From the NCBI GenBank assembly GCA_030544235.1, contig JARUPU010000099.1, forward strand, positions 1-64,000: 64,000 bases of DNA. The letters run 5' to 3'. The notes beneath the pieces are model-generated. The model saw only the letters and a program-made list of their open reading frames with translations. It did no database searches and was not told the origin of the DNA. Position 1 is the first letter of the stretch, and each line of letters starts with the position of its first letter. Positions 24,025 to 36,800 of this stretch are shown in pieces. Origin of the DNA: Lepturacanthus savala (lineage: Eukaryota > Chordata > Actinopteri > Scombriformes > Trichiuridae). The translations under genes and the position numbers were made by a program.

Positions 24025-26213
24025 AGTGATTTTAAAGGTGCTGCAGCCCCGAAACCGAAAATCATATAGAAATTGAACCAATTCCTACACCCCCCAGTAA
24101 AGAATTTAGGGTTAGGGTTAGGGTTAGGGTTAGACTAGGGTTAGGGTTAGGCTCAGCGTTGGGGTATAGGGAACGAAACTACCAGGTATATCCCTCCCAG
24201 TGATTTTAAAGGTGCTGCAGCCCCGAAACCGAAAATCATATAGAAATTGAACCAATTCCTACACCCCCCAGTTAAGAATTTAGGGTTAGGTTTAGGGTTA
24301 GACTAGGGTCAGGGTTAGGCTCAGCGTTGGGGTATAGGGAATGAAACTACCAGGTATATCCCTCCCAGTGAATTTAAAGGTGCTGCAGCCCCGAAACCGA
24401 AAATCATATAGAAATTGAACCAATTCCTACACCCCCCAGTTAAGAATTTAGGGTTAGGGTTAGGGTTAGGGTTAGGGTTAGACTAGGGTTAGGGTTAGGC
24501 TCAGCGTTGGGGTATAGGGAACGAAACTACCAGGTATATCCCTCCCAGTGATTTTAAAGGTGCTGCAGCCCCGAAACCGAAAATCATATAGAAATTGGAC
24601 CAATTCCTACACCCCCCAGTAAAGAATTTAGGGTTAGGGTTAGGGTTAGGGTTAGGGTTAGACTAGGGTTAGGGTTAGGCTCAGCGTTGGGGTATAGGGA
24701 ACGAAACTACCAGGTATATCCCTCCCAGTGATTTTAAAGGTGCTGCAGCCCCGAAACCGAAAATCATATAGAAATTGAACCAATTCCTACACCCCCCAGT
24801 TAAGAATTTAGGGTTAGGGTTAGGGTTAGGGTTAGACTAGGGTTAGGGTTAGGCTCAGCTTTAGGGTATAGAGAACGAAACTACCAGGTATATCCCTCCC
24901 AGTGATTTTAAAGGTGCTGCAGCCCCGAAACCGAAAATCATATAGAAATTGAACCAATTCCTACACCCCCCAGTTAAGAATTTAGGGTTAGGGTTAGGGT
25001 TAGGGTTAGGGTTAGACTAGGGTTAGGGTTAGGCTCAGCTTTAGGGTATAGAGAACGAAACTACCAGGTATATCCCTCCCAGTGATTTTAAAGGTGCTGC
25101 AGCCCCGAAACCGAAAATCATATAGAAATTGAACCAATTCCTACACCCCCCAGTTAAGAATTTAGGGTTAGGGTTAGGGTTAGGGTTAGACTAGGGTTAG
25201 GGTTAGGCTCAGCGTTGGGGTATAGGGAACGAAACTACCAGGTATATCCCTCCCAGTGATTTTAAAGGTGCTGCGGCCCCGAAACCGAAAATCATATAGA
25301 AATTGAACCAATTCCTACACCCCCCAGTTAAGAATTTAGGGTTAGGGTTAGGGTTAGGGTTAGGGTTAGACTAGGGTTAGGGTTAGGCTCAGCTTTAGGG
25401 TATAGAGAACGAAACTACCAGGTATATCCCTCCCAGTGATTTTAAAGGTGCTGCAGCCCCGAAACCGAAAATCATATAGAAATTGAACCAATTCCTACAC
25501 CCCCCAGTTAAGAATTTAGGGTTAGGGTTAGGGTTAGGGTTAGGGTTAGACTAGGGTTAGGGTTAGGCTCAGCGTTGGGGTATAGGGAACGAAACTACCA
25601 GGTATATCCCTCCCAGTGATTTTAAAGGTGCTGCAGCCCCGAAACCGAAAATCATATAGAAATTGAACCAATTCCTACACCCCCCAGTTAAGAATTTAGG
25701 GTTAGGGTTAGGGTTAGGGTTAGACTAGGGTTAGGGTTAGGCTCAGCGTTGGGGTATAGGGAACGAAACTACCAGGTATATCCCTCCCAGTGATTTTAAA
25801 GGTGCTGCAGCCCCGAAACCGAAAATCATATAGAAATTGAACCAATTCCTACACCCCCCAGTTAAGAATTTAGGGTTAGGGTTAGGGTTAGACTAGGGTT
25901 AGGGTTAGGCTCAGCTTTAGGGTATAGAGAACGAAACTACCAGGTATATACCTCCCAGTGATTTTAAAGGTGCTGCAGCCCCGAAACCGAAAATCATATA
26001 GAAATTGAACCAATTCCTACACCCCCCAGTTAAGAATTTAGGGTTAGGGTTAGGGTTAGGGTTAGGGTTAGACTAGGGTTAGGGTTAGGCTCAGCGTTGG
26101 GGTATAGGGAACGAAACTACCAGGTATATCCCTCCCAGTGATTTTAAAGGTGCTGCAGCCCCGAAACCGAAAATCATATAGAAATTGAACCAATTCCTAC
26201 ACCCCCCAGTTAA

Positions 26214-26219
26214 GAATTC
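26214..26219. other. EcoRI site GAATTC in E monomers (first of 9)
   Basis: A T to C change turns GAATTT into GAATTC just before the main tract. Sites start at 26214, 28841, 33753, 38480, 41293, 43573, 46386, 48822 and 50580, and I saw none elsewhere. The same monomers have lost one hexamer from the second tract and have the L ending. EcoRI fragments inside the array should be 2627, 4912, 4727, 2813, 2280, 2813, 2436 and 1758 bp. Confidence 0.92.
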
Positions 26220-26310
26220 AGGGTTAGGGTTAGGGTTAGGGTTAGGGTTAGACTAGGGTTAGGCTCAGCTTTAGGGTATAGAGAACGAAACTACCAGGTA
26301 TATCCCTCCC

Positions 26311-28937
26311 AGTGATTTTAAAGGTGCTGCAGCCCCGAAACCGAAAATCATATAGAAATTGAACCAATTCCTACACCCCCCAGTTAAGAATTTAGGGTTA
26401 GGGTTAGGGTTATGGTTAGACTAGGGTTAGGGTTAGGCTCAGCGTTGGGGTATAGGGAACGAAACTACCAGGTATATCCCTCCCAGTGATTTTAAAGGTG
26501 CTGCAGCCCCGAAACCGAAAATCATATAGAAATTGAACCAATTCCTACACCCCCCAGTTAAGAATTTAGGGTTAGGGTTAGGGTTAGGGTTAGACTAGGG
26601 TTAGGGTTAGGCTCAGCGTTGGGGTATAGGGAACGAAACTACCAGGTATATCCCTCCCAGTGATTTTAAAGGTGCTGCAGCCCCGAAACCGAAAATCATA
26701 TAGAAATTGAACCAATTCCTACACCCCCCAGTTAAGAATTTAGGGTTAGGGTTAGGGTTAGGGTTAGACTAGGGTTAGTGTTAGGCTCAGCGTTGGGGTA
26801 TAGGGAACGAAACTACCAGGTATATCCCTCCCAGTGATTTTAAAGGTGCTGCAGCCCGAAACCGAAAATCATATAGAAATTGAACCAATTCCTATAACCC
26901 CCAGTTAAGAATTTAGGGTTAGGGTTAGGGTTAGACTAGGGTTAGGGTTAGGCTCAGCGTTGGGGTATAGGGAACGAAACTACCAGGTATATCCCTCCCA
27001 GTGATTTTAAAGGTGCTGCAGCCCCGAAACCGAAAATCATATAGAAATTGAACCAATTCCTACACCCCCCAGTAAAGAATTTAGGGTTAGGGTTAGGGTT
27101 AGGGTTAGGGTTAGACTAGGGTTAGGGTTAGGCTCAGCGTTGGGGTATAGGGAACGAAACTACCAGGTATATCCCTCCCAGTGATTTTAAAGGTGCTGCA
27201 GCCCCGAAACCGAAAATCATATAGAAATTGAACCAATTCCTACACCCCCCAGTTAAGAATTTAGGGTTAGGTTTAGGGTTAGACTAGGGTCAGGGTTAGG
27301 CTCAGCGTTGGGGTATAGGGAATGAAACTACCAGGTATATCCCTCCCAGTGAATTTAAAGGTGCTGCAGCCCCGAAACCGAAAATCATATAGAAATTGAA
27401 CCAATTCCTACACCCCCCAGTAAAGAATTTAGGGTTAGGGTTAGGGTTAGGGTTAGGGTTAGACTAGGGTTAGGGTTAGGCTCAGCTTTAGGGTATAGAG
27501 AACGAAACTACCAGGTATATCCCTCCCAGTGATTTTAAAGGTGCTGCAGCCCCGAAACCGAAAATCATATAGAAATTGAACCAATTCCTACACCCCCCAG
27601 TTAAGAATTTAGGGTTAGGGTTAGGGTTAGGGTTAGGGTTAGACTAGGGTTAGGGTTAGGCTCAGCTTTAGGGTATAGAGAACGAAACTACCAGGTATAT
27701 CCCTCCCAGTGATTTTAAAGGTGCTGCAGCCCCGAAACCGAAAATCATATAGAAATTGAACCAATTCCTACACCCCCCAGTTAAGAATTTAGGGTTAGGG
27801 TTAGGGTTAGGGTTAGACTAGGGTTAGGGTTAGGCTCAGCGTTGGGGTATAGGGAACGAAACTACCAGGTATATCCCTCCCAGTGATTTTAAAGGTGCTG
27901 CGGCCCCGAAACCGAAAATCATATAGAAATTGAACCAATTCCTACACCCCCCAGTTAAGAATTTAGGGTTAGGGTTAGGGTTAGGGTTAGGGTTAGACTA
28001 GGGTTAGGGTTAGGCTCAGCTTTAGGGTATAGAGAACGAAACTACCAGGTATATCCCTCCCAGTGATTTTAAAGGTGCTGCAGCCCCGAAACCGAAAATC
28101 ATATAGAAATTGAACCAATTCCTACACCCCCCAGTTAAGAATTTAGGGTTAGGGTTAGGGTTAGGGTTAGGGTTAGACTAGGGTTAGGGTTAGGCTCAGC
28201 GTTGGGGTATAGGGAACGAAACTACCAGGTATATCCCTCCCAGTGATTTTAAAGGTGCTGCAGCCCCGAAACCGAAAATCATATAGAAATTGAACCAATT
28301 CCTACACCCCCCAGTTAAGAATTTAGGGTTAGGGTTAGGGTTAGGGTTAGACTAGGGTTAGGGTTAGGCTCAGCGTTGGGGTATAGGGAACGAAACTACC
28401 AGGTATATCCCTCCCAGTGATTTTAAAGGTGCTGCAGCCCCGAAACCGAAAATCATATAGAAATTGAACCAATTCCTACACCCCCCAGTTAAGAATTTAG
28501 GGTTAGGGTTAGGGTTAGACTAGGGTTAGGGTTAGGCTCAGCTTTAGGGTATAGAGAACGAAACTACCAGGTATATACCTCCCAGTGATTTTAAAGGTGC
28601 TGCAGCCCCGAAACCGAAAATCATATAGAAATTGAACCAATTCCTACACCCCCCAGTTAAGAATTTAGGGTTAGGGTTAGGGTTAGGGTTAGGGTTAGAC
28701 TAGGGTTAGGGTTAGGCTCAGCGTTGGGGTATAGGGAACGAAACTACCAGGTATATCCCTCCCAGTGATTTTAAAGGTGCTGCAGCCCCGAAACCGAAAA
28801 TCATATAGAAATTGAACCAATTCCTACACCCCCCAGTTAAGAATTCAGGGTTAGGGTTAGGGTTAGGGTTAGGGTTAGACTAGGGTTAGGCTCAGCTTTA
28901 GGGTATAGAGAACGAAACTACCAGGTATATCCCTCCC
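26311..28937 (+). repeat. Central short repeat C2 (2,627 bp, 15 monomers)
   Basis: Monomer map: M 26311; 4 26485; S4 26659; NT3 26833; A5 27000; V 27180; vAL5 27348 (hybrid); L5 27528; 4 27708; gL5 27882; 5 28062; 4 28242; L3 28416; 5 28584; EL5 28764. It lacks the T-A-G-G-4-S-T-L leader seen in C1, C3 and C4, and is one monomer shorter than the M-to-E part of C5 and C7 because of the hybrid at 27348. Confidence 0.9.
27348..27527 (+). repeat. Hybrid monomer vAL5
   Basis: This monomer starts with AGTGAATTT, the mark of v, but then has CAGTAAAG and the L ending that in the other units belong to the next monomer (for example 32260 or 39794). It lacks the TTGGACC of that next monomer. The simplest reading is a one-monomer deletion with its junction between positions about 9 and 73. 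Confidence 0.88.
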
Positions 28938-31900
28938 AGTGATTTTAAAGGTGCTGCAGCCCCGAAACCGAAAATCATATAGAAATTGAACCAATTCCTA
29001 CACCCCCCAGTTAAGAATTTAGGTTTAGGGTTAGGGTTAGGGTTAGGGTTAGACTAGGGTTAGGGTTAGGCTCAGCTTTAGGGTATAGAGAACGAAACTA
29101 CCAGGTATATCCCTCCCAGTGATTTTAAAGGTGCTGCAGCCCCGAAACCGAAAATCATATAGAAATTGAACCAATTCCTACACCCCCCAGTTAAGAATTT
29201 AGGGTTAGGGTTAGGGTTAGGGTTAGGGTTAGACTAGGGTTAGGGTTAGGCTCAGCTTTAGGGTATAGAGAACGAAACTACCAGGTATATCCCTCCCAGT
29301 GATTTTAAAGGTGCTGCAGCCCCGAAACCGAAAATCATATAGAAATTGAACCAATTCCTATAACCCCCAGTTAAGAATTTAGGGTTAGGGTTAGGGTTAG
29401 GGTTAGACTAGGGTTAGGGTTAGGCTCAGCGTTGGGGTATAGGGAACGAAACTACCAGGTATATCCCTCCCAGTGATTTTAAAGGTGCTGCAGCCCCGAA
29501 ACCGAAAATCATATAGAAATTGAACCAATTCCTACACCCCCCAGTAAAGAATTTAGGGTTAGGGTTAGGGTTAGGGTTAGGGTTAGACTAGGGTTAGGGT
29601 TAGGCTCAGCGTTGGGGTATAGGGAACGAAACTACCAGGTATATCCCTCCCAGTGATTTTAAAGGTGCTGCAGCCCCGAAGCCGAAAATCATATAGAAAT
29701 TGAACCAATTCCTACACCCCCCAGTTAAGAATTTAGGGTTAGGGTTAGGGTTAGGGTTAGACTAGGGTTAGGGTTAGGCTCAGCGTTGGGGTATAGGGAA
29801 CGAAACTACCAGGTATATCCCTCCCAGTGATTTTAAAGGTGCTGCAGCCCCGAAGCCGAAAATCATATAGAAATTGAACCAATTCCTACACCCCCCAGTT
29901 AAGAATTTAGGGTTAGGGTTAGGGTTAGGGTTAGACTAGGGTTAGGGTTAGGCTCAGCGTTGGGGTATAGGGAACGAAACTACCAGGTATATCCCTCCCA
30001 GTGATTTTAAAGGTGCTGCAGCCCCGAAACCGAAAATCATATAGAAATTGAACCAATTCCTACACCCCCCAGTTAAGAATTTAGGGTTAGGGTTAGGGTT
30101 AGGGTTAGACTAGGGTTAGGGTTAGGCTCAGCGTTGGGGTATAGGGAACGAAACTACCAGGTATATCCCTCCCAGTGATTTTAAAGGTGCTGCAGCCCCG
30201 AAACCGAAAATCATATAGAAATTGAACCAATTCCTACACCCCCCAGTTAAGAATTTAGGGTTAGGGTTAGGGTTAGGGTTAGACTAGGGTTAGTGTTAGG
30301 CTCAGCGTTGGGGTATAGGGAACGAAACTACCAGGTATATCCCTCCCAGTGATTTTAAAGGTGCTGCAGCCCCGAAACCGAAAATCATATAGAAATTGAA
30401 CCAATTCCTATAACCCCCAGTTAAGAATTTAGGGTTAGGGTTAGGGTTAGGGTTAGACTAGGGTTAGGGTTAGGCTCAGCGTTGGGGTATAGGGAACGAA
30501 ACTACCAGGTATATCCCTCCCAGTGATTTTAAAGGTGCTGCAGCCCCGAAACCGAAAATCATATAGAAATTGAACCAATTCCTACACCCCCCAGTTAAGA
30601 ATTTAGGGTTAGGGTTAGGGTTAGGGTTAGGGTTAGACTAGGGTTAGGGTTAGGCTCAGCTTTAGGGTATAGAGAACGAAACTACCAGGTATATCCCTCC
30701 CAGTGATTTTAAAGGTGCTGCAGCCCCGAAACCGAAAATCATATAGAAATTGAACCAATTCCTACACCCCCCAGTTAAGAATTTAGGGTTAGGGTTAGGG
30801 TTATGGTTAGACTAGGGTTAGGGTTAGGCTCAGCGTTGGGGTATAGGGAACGAAACTACCAGGTATATCCCTCCCAGTGATTTTAAAGGTGCTGCAGCCC
30901 CGAAACCGAAAATCATATAGAAATTGAACCAATTCCTACACCCCCCAGTTAAGAATTTAGGGTTAGGGTTAGGGTTAGGGTTAGACTAGGGTTAGGGTTA
31001 GGCTCAGCGTTGGGGTATAGGGAACGAAACTACCAGGTATATCCCTCCCAGTGATTTTAAAGGTGCTGCAGCCCCGAAACCGAAAATCATATAGAAATTG
31101 AACCAATTCCTACACCCCCCAGTTAAGAATTTAGGGTTAGGGTTAGGGTTAGGGTTAGACTAGGGTTAGTGTTAGGCTCAGCGTTGGGGTATAGGGAACG
31201 AAACTACCAGGTATATCCCTCCCAGTGATTTTAAAGGTGCTGCAGCCCGAAACCGAAAATCATATAGAAATTGAACCAATTCCTATAACCCCCAGTTAAG
31301 AATTTAGGGTTAGGGTTAGGGTTAGACTAGGGTTAGGGTTAGGCTCAGCGTTGGGGTATAGGGAACGAAACTACCAGGTATATCCCTCCCAGTGATTTTA
31401 AAGGTGCTGCAGCCCCGAAACCGAAAATCATATAGAAATTGAACCAATTCCTACACCCCCCAGTAAAGAATTTAGGGTTAGGGTTAGGGTTAGGGTTAGA
31501 CTAGGGTTAGGGTTAGGCTCAGCGTTGGGGTATAGGGAACGAAACTACCAGGTATATCCCTCCCAGTGATTTTAAAGGTGCTGCAGCCCGAAACCGAAAA
31601 TCATATAGAAATTGAACCAATTCCTATAACCCCCAGTTAAGAATTTAGGGTTAGGGTTAGGGTTAGACTAGGGTTAGGGTTAGGCTCAGCGTTGGGGTAT
31701 AGGGAACGAAACTACCAGGTATATCCCTCCCAGTGATTTTAAAGGTGCTGCAGCCCCGAAACCGAAAATCATATAGAAATTGAACCAATTCCTACACCCC
31801 CCAGTAAAGAATTTAGGGTTAGGGTTAGGGTTAGGGTTAGGGTTAGACTAGGGTTAGGGTTAGGCTCAGCGTTGGGGTATAGGGAACGAAACTACCAGGT

Positions 31901-33849
31901 ATATCCCTCCCAGTGATTTTAAAGGTGCTGCAGCCCCGAAACCGAAAATCATATAGAAATTGAACCAATTCCTACACCCCCCAGTTAAGAATTTAGGGTT
32001 AGGTTTAGGGTTAGACTAGGGTCAGGGTTAGGCTCAGCGTTGGGGTATAGGGAATGAAACTACCAGGTATATCCCTCCCAGTGAATTTAAAGGTGCTGCA
32101 GCCCCGAAACCGAAAATCATATAGAAATTGAACCAATTCCTACACCCCCCAGTTAAGAATTTAGGGTTAGGGTTAGGGTTAGGGTTAGGGTTAGACTAGG
32201 GTTAGGGTTAGGCTCAGCGTTGGGGTATAGGGAACGAAACTACCAGGTATATCCCTCCCAGTGATTTTAAAGGTGCTGCAGCCCCGAAACCGAAAATCAT
32301 ATAGAAATTGGACCAATTCCTACACCCCCCAGTAAAGAATTTAGGGTTAGGGTTAGGGTTAGGGTTAGGGTTAGACTAGGGTTAGGGTTAGGCTCAGCTT
32401 TAGGGTATAGAGAACGAAACTACCAGGTATATCCCTCCCAGTGATTTTAAAGGTGCTGCAGCCCCGAAACCGAAAATCATATAGAAATTGAACCAATTCC
32501 TACACCCCCCAGTTAAGAATTTAGGGTTAGGGTTAGGGTTAGGGTTAGGGTTAGACTAGGGTTAGGGTTAGGCTCAGCTTTAGGGTATAGAGAACGAAAC
32601 TACCAGGTATATCCCTCCCAGTGATTTTAAAGGTGCTGCAGCCCCGAAACCGAAAATCATATAGAAATTGAACCAATTCCTACACCCCCCAGTTAAGAAT
32701 TTAGGGTTAGGGTTAGGGTTAGGGTTAGACTAGGGTTAGGGTTAGGCTCAGCGTTGGGGTATAGGGAACGAAACTACCAGGTATATCCCTCCCAGTGATT
32801 TTAAAGGTGCTGCGGCCCCGAAACCGAAAATCATATAGAAATTGAACCAATTCCTACACCCCCCAGTTAAGAATTTAGGGTTAGGGTTAGGGTTAGGGTT
32901 AGGGTTAGACTAGGGTTAGGGTTAGGCTCAGCTTTAGGGTATAGAGAACGAAACTACCAGGTATATCCCTCCCAGTGATTTTAAAGGTGCTGCAGCCCCG
33001 AAACCGAAAATCATATAGAAATTGAACCAATTCCTACACCCCCCAGTTAAGAATTTAGGGTTAGGGTTAGGGTTAGGGTTAGGGTTAGACTAGGGTTAGG
33101 GTTAGGCTCAGCGTTGGGGTATAGGGAACGAAACTACCAGGTATATCCCTCCCAGTGATTTTAAAGGTGCTGCAGCCCCGAAACCGAAAATCATATAGAA
33201 ATTGAACCAATTCCTACACCCCCCAGTTAAGAATTTAGGGTTAGGGTTAGGGTTAGGGTTAGACTAGGGTTAGGGTTAGGCTCAGCGTTGGGGTATAGGG
33301 AACGAAACTACCAGGTATATCCCTCCCAGTGATTTTAAAGGTGCTGCAGCCCCGAAACCGAAAATCATATAGAAATTGAACCAATTCCTACACCCCCCAG
33401 TTAAGAATTTAGGGTTAGGGTTAGGGTTAGACTAGGGTTAGGGTTAGGCTCAGCTTTAGGGTATAGAGAACGAAACTACCAGGTATATACCTCCCAGTGA
33501 TTTTAAAGGTGCTGCAGCCCCGAAACCGAAAATCATATAGAAATTGAACCAATTCCTACACCCCCCAGTTAAGAATTTAGGGTTAGGGTTAGGGTTAGGG
33601 TTAGGGTTAGACTAGGGTTAGGGTTAGGCTCAGCGTTGGGGTATAGGGAACGAAACTACCAGGTATATCCCTCCCAGTGATTTTAAAGGTGCTGCAGCCC
33701 CGAAACCGAAAATCATATAGAAATTGAACCAATTCCTACACCCCCCAGTTAAGAATTCAGGGTTAGGGTTAGGGTTAGGGTTAGGGTTAGACTAGGGTTA
33801 GGCTCAGCTTTAGGGTATAGAGAACGAAACTACCAGGTATATCCCTCCC
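28938..33849 (+). repeat. Central higher-order repeat C3 (4,912 bp, 28 monomers)
   Basis: Monomer map: HL 28938; L5 29118; T4 29298; A5 29472; G4 29652; G4 29826; 4 30000; S4 30174; T4 30348; L5 30522; M 30702; 4 30876; S4 31050; NT3 31224; A4 31391; NT3 31565; A5 31732; V 31912; v5 32080; pAL5 32260; L5 32440; 4 32620; gL5 32794; 5 32974; 4 33154; L3 33328; 5 33496; EL5 33676. Compared with C4 it has one extra NT-A pair. That 341-bp insertion, plus three smaller hexamer and monomer differences, accounts exactly for the length difference between the units. Confidence 0.92.
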
Positions 33850-36800
33850 AGTGATTTTAAAGGTGCTGCAGCCCCGAAACCGAAAATCATATAGAAATTG
33901 AACCAATTCCTACACCCCCCAGTTAAGAATTTAGGTTTAGGGTTAGGGTTAGGGTTAGGGTTAGACTAGGGTTAGGGTTAGGCTCAGCTTTAGGGTATAG
34001 AGAACGAAACTACCAGGTATATCCCTCCCAGTGATTTTAAAGGTGCTGCAGCCCCGAAACCGAAAATCATATAGAAATTGAACCAATTCCTACACCCCCC
34101 AGTTAAGAATTTAGGGTTAGGGTTAGGGTTAGGGTTAGGGTTAGACTAGGGTTAGGGTTAGGCTCAGCTTTAGGGTATAGAGAACGAAACTACCAGGTAT
34201 ATCCCTCCCAGTGATTTTAAAGGTGCTGCAGCCCCGAAACCGAAAATCATATAGAAATTGAACCAATTCCTATAACCCCCAGTTAAGAATTTAGGGTTAG
34301 GGTTAGGGTTAGGGTTAGACTAGGGTTAGGGTTAGGCTCAGCGTTGGGGTATAGGGAACGAAACTACCAGGTATATCCCTCCCAGTGATTTTAAAGGTGC
34401 TGCAGCCCCGAAACCGAAAATCATATAGAAATTGAACCAATTCCTACACCCCCCAGTAAAGAATTTAGGGTTAGGGTTAGGGTTAGGGTTAGGGTTAGAC
34501 TAGGGTTAGGGTTAGGCTCAGCGTTGGGGTATAGGGAACGAAACTACCAGGTATATCCCTCCCAGTGATTTTAAAGGTGCTGCAGCCCCGAAGCCGAAAA
34601 TCATATAGAAATTGAACCAATTCCTACACCCCCCAGTTAAGAATTTAGGGTTAGGGTTAGGGTTAGGGTTAGACTAGGGTTAGGGTTAGGCTCAGCGTTG
34701 GGGTATAGGGAACGAAACTACCAGGTATATCCCTCCCAGTGATTTTAAAGGTGCTGCAGCCCCGAAGCCGAAAATCATATAGAAATTGAACCAATTCCTA
34801 CACCCCCCAGTTAAGAATTTAGGGTTAGGGTTAGGGTTAGGGTTAGACTAGGGTTAGGGTTAGGCTCAGCGTTGGGGTATAGGGAACGAAACTACCAGGT
34901 ATATCCCTCCCAGTGATTTTAAAGGTGCTGCAGCCCCGAAACCGAAAATCATATAGAAATTGAACCAATTCCTACACCCCCCAGTTAAGAATTTAGGGTT
35001 AGGGTTAGGGTTAGGGTTAGACTAGGGTTAGGGTTAGGCTCAGCGTTGGGGTATAGGGAACGAAACTACCAGGTATATCCCTCCCAGTGATTTTAAAGGT
35101 GCTGCAGCCCCGAAACCGAAAATCATATAGAAATTGAACCAATTCCTACACCCCCCAGTTAAGAATTTAGGGTTAGGGTTAGGGTTAGGGTTAGACTAGG
35201 GTTAGTGTTAGGCTCAGCGTTGGGGTATAGGGAACGAAACTACCAGGTATATCCCTCCCAGTGATTTTAAAGGTGCTGCAGCCCCGAAACCGAAAATCAT
35301 ATAGAAATTGAACCAATTCCTATAACCCCCAGTTAAGAATTTAGGGTTAGGGTTAGACTAGGGTTAGGGTTAGGCTCAGCGTTGGGGTATAGGGAACGAA
35401 ACTACCAGGTATATCCCTCCCAGTGATTTTAAAGGTGCTGCAGCCCCGAAACCGAAAATCATATAGAAATTGAACCAATTCCTACACCCCCCAGTTAAGA
35501 ATTTAGGGTTAGGGTTAGGGTTAGGGTTAGGGTTAGACTAGGGTTAGGGTTAGGCTCAGCTTTAGGGTATAGAGAACGAAACTACCAGGTATATCCCTCC
35601 CAGTGATTTTAAAGGTGCTGCAGCCCCGAAACCGAAAATCATATAGAAATTGAACCAATTCCTACACCCCCCAGTTAAGAATTTAGGGTTAGGGTTAGGG
35701 TTATGGTTAGACTAGGGTTAGGGTTAGGCTCAGCGTTGGGGTATAGGGAACGAAACTACCAGGTATATCCCTCCCAGTGATTTTAAAGGTGCTGCAGCCC
35801 CGAAACCGAAAATCATATAGAAATTGAACCAATTCCTACACCCCCCAGTTAAGAATTTAGGGTTAGGGTTAGGGTTAGGGTTAGACTAGGGTTAGGGTTA
35901 GGCTCAGCGTTGGGGTATAGGGAACGAAACTACCAGGTATATCCCTCCCAGTGATTTTAAAGGTGCTGCAGCCCCGAAACCGAAAATCATATAGAAATTG
36001 AACCAATTCCTACACCCCCCAGTTAAGAATTTAGGGTTAGGGTTAGGGTTAGGGTTAGACTAGGGTTAGTGTTAGGCTCAGCGTTGGGGTATAGGGAACG
36101 AAACTACCAGGTATATCCCTCCCAGTGATTTTAAAGGTGCTGCAGCCCGAAACCGAAAATCATATAGAAATTGAACCAATTCCTATAACCCCCAGTTAAG
36201 AATTTAGGGTTAGGGTTAGGGTTAGACTAGGGTTAGGGTTAGGCTCAGCGTTGGGGTATAGGGAACGAAACTACCAGGTATATCCCTCCCAGTGATTTTA
36301 AAGGTGCTGCAGCCCCGAAACCGAAAATCATATAGAAATTGAACCAATTCCTACACCCCCCAGTAAAGAATTTAGGGTTAGGGTTAGGGTTAGGGTTAGA
36401 CTAGGGTTAGGGTTAGGCTCAGCGTTGGGGTATAGGGAACGAAACTACCAGGTATATCCCTCCCAGTGATTTTAAAGGTGCTGCAGCCCCGAAACCGAAA
36501 ATCATATAGAAATTGAACCAATTCCTACACCCCCCAGTTAAGAATTTAGGGTTAGGTTTAGGGTTAGACTAGGGTCAGGGTTAGGCTCAGCGTTGGGGTA
36601 TAGGGAATGAAACTACCAGGTATATCCCTCCCAGTGAATTTAAAGGTGCTGCAGCCCCGAAACCGAAAATCATATAGAAATTGAACCAATTCCTACACCC
36701 CCCAGTTAAGAATTTAGGGTTAGGGTTAGGGTTAGGGTTAGGGTTAGACTAGGGTTAGGGTTAGGCTCAGCGTTGGGGTATAGGGAACGAAACTACCAGG

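Larger units (their letters stand above)
21932..26310 (+). repeat. Central higher-order repeat C1 (4,379 bp, 25 monomers)
   Basis: Monomer map: T4 21932; A5 22106; G4 22286; G4 22460; 4 22634; S4 22808; T4 22982; L5 23156; M 23336; 4 23510; S4 23684; NT3 23858; A4 24025; V 24199; v5 24367; pA5 24547; L4 24727; L5 24901; 4 25081; gL5 25255; 5 25435; 4 25615; L3 25789 (ending TATATACC); 5 25957; EL5 26137. It matches 34210-38576 monomer for monomer, apart from two hexamers in one T monomer (4,379 against 4,367 bp). Its first 13 monomers also match 29298-31564 at a constant offset of 7,366 bp. Confidence 0.92.
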
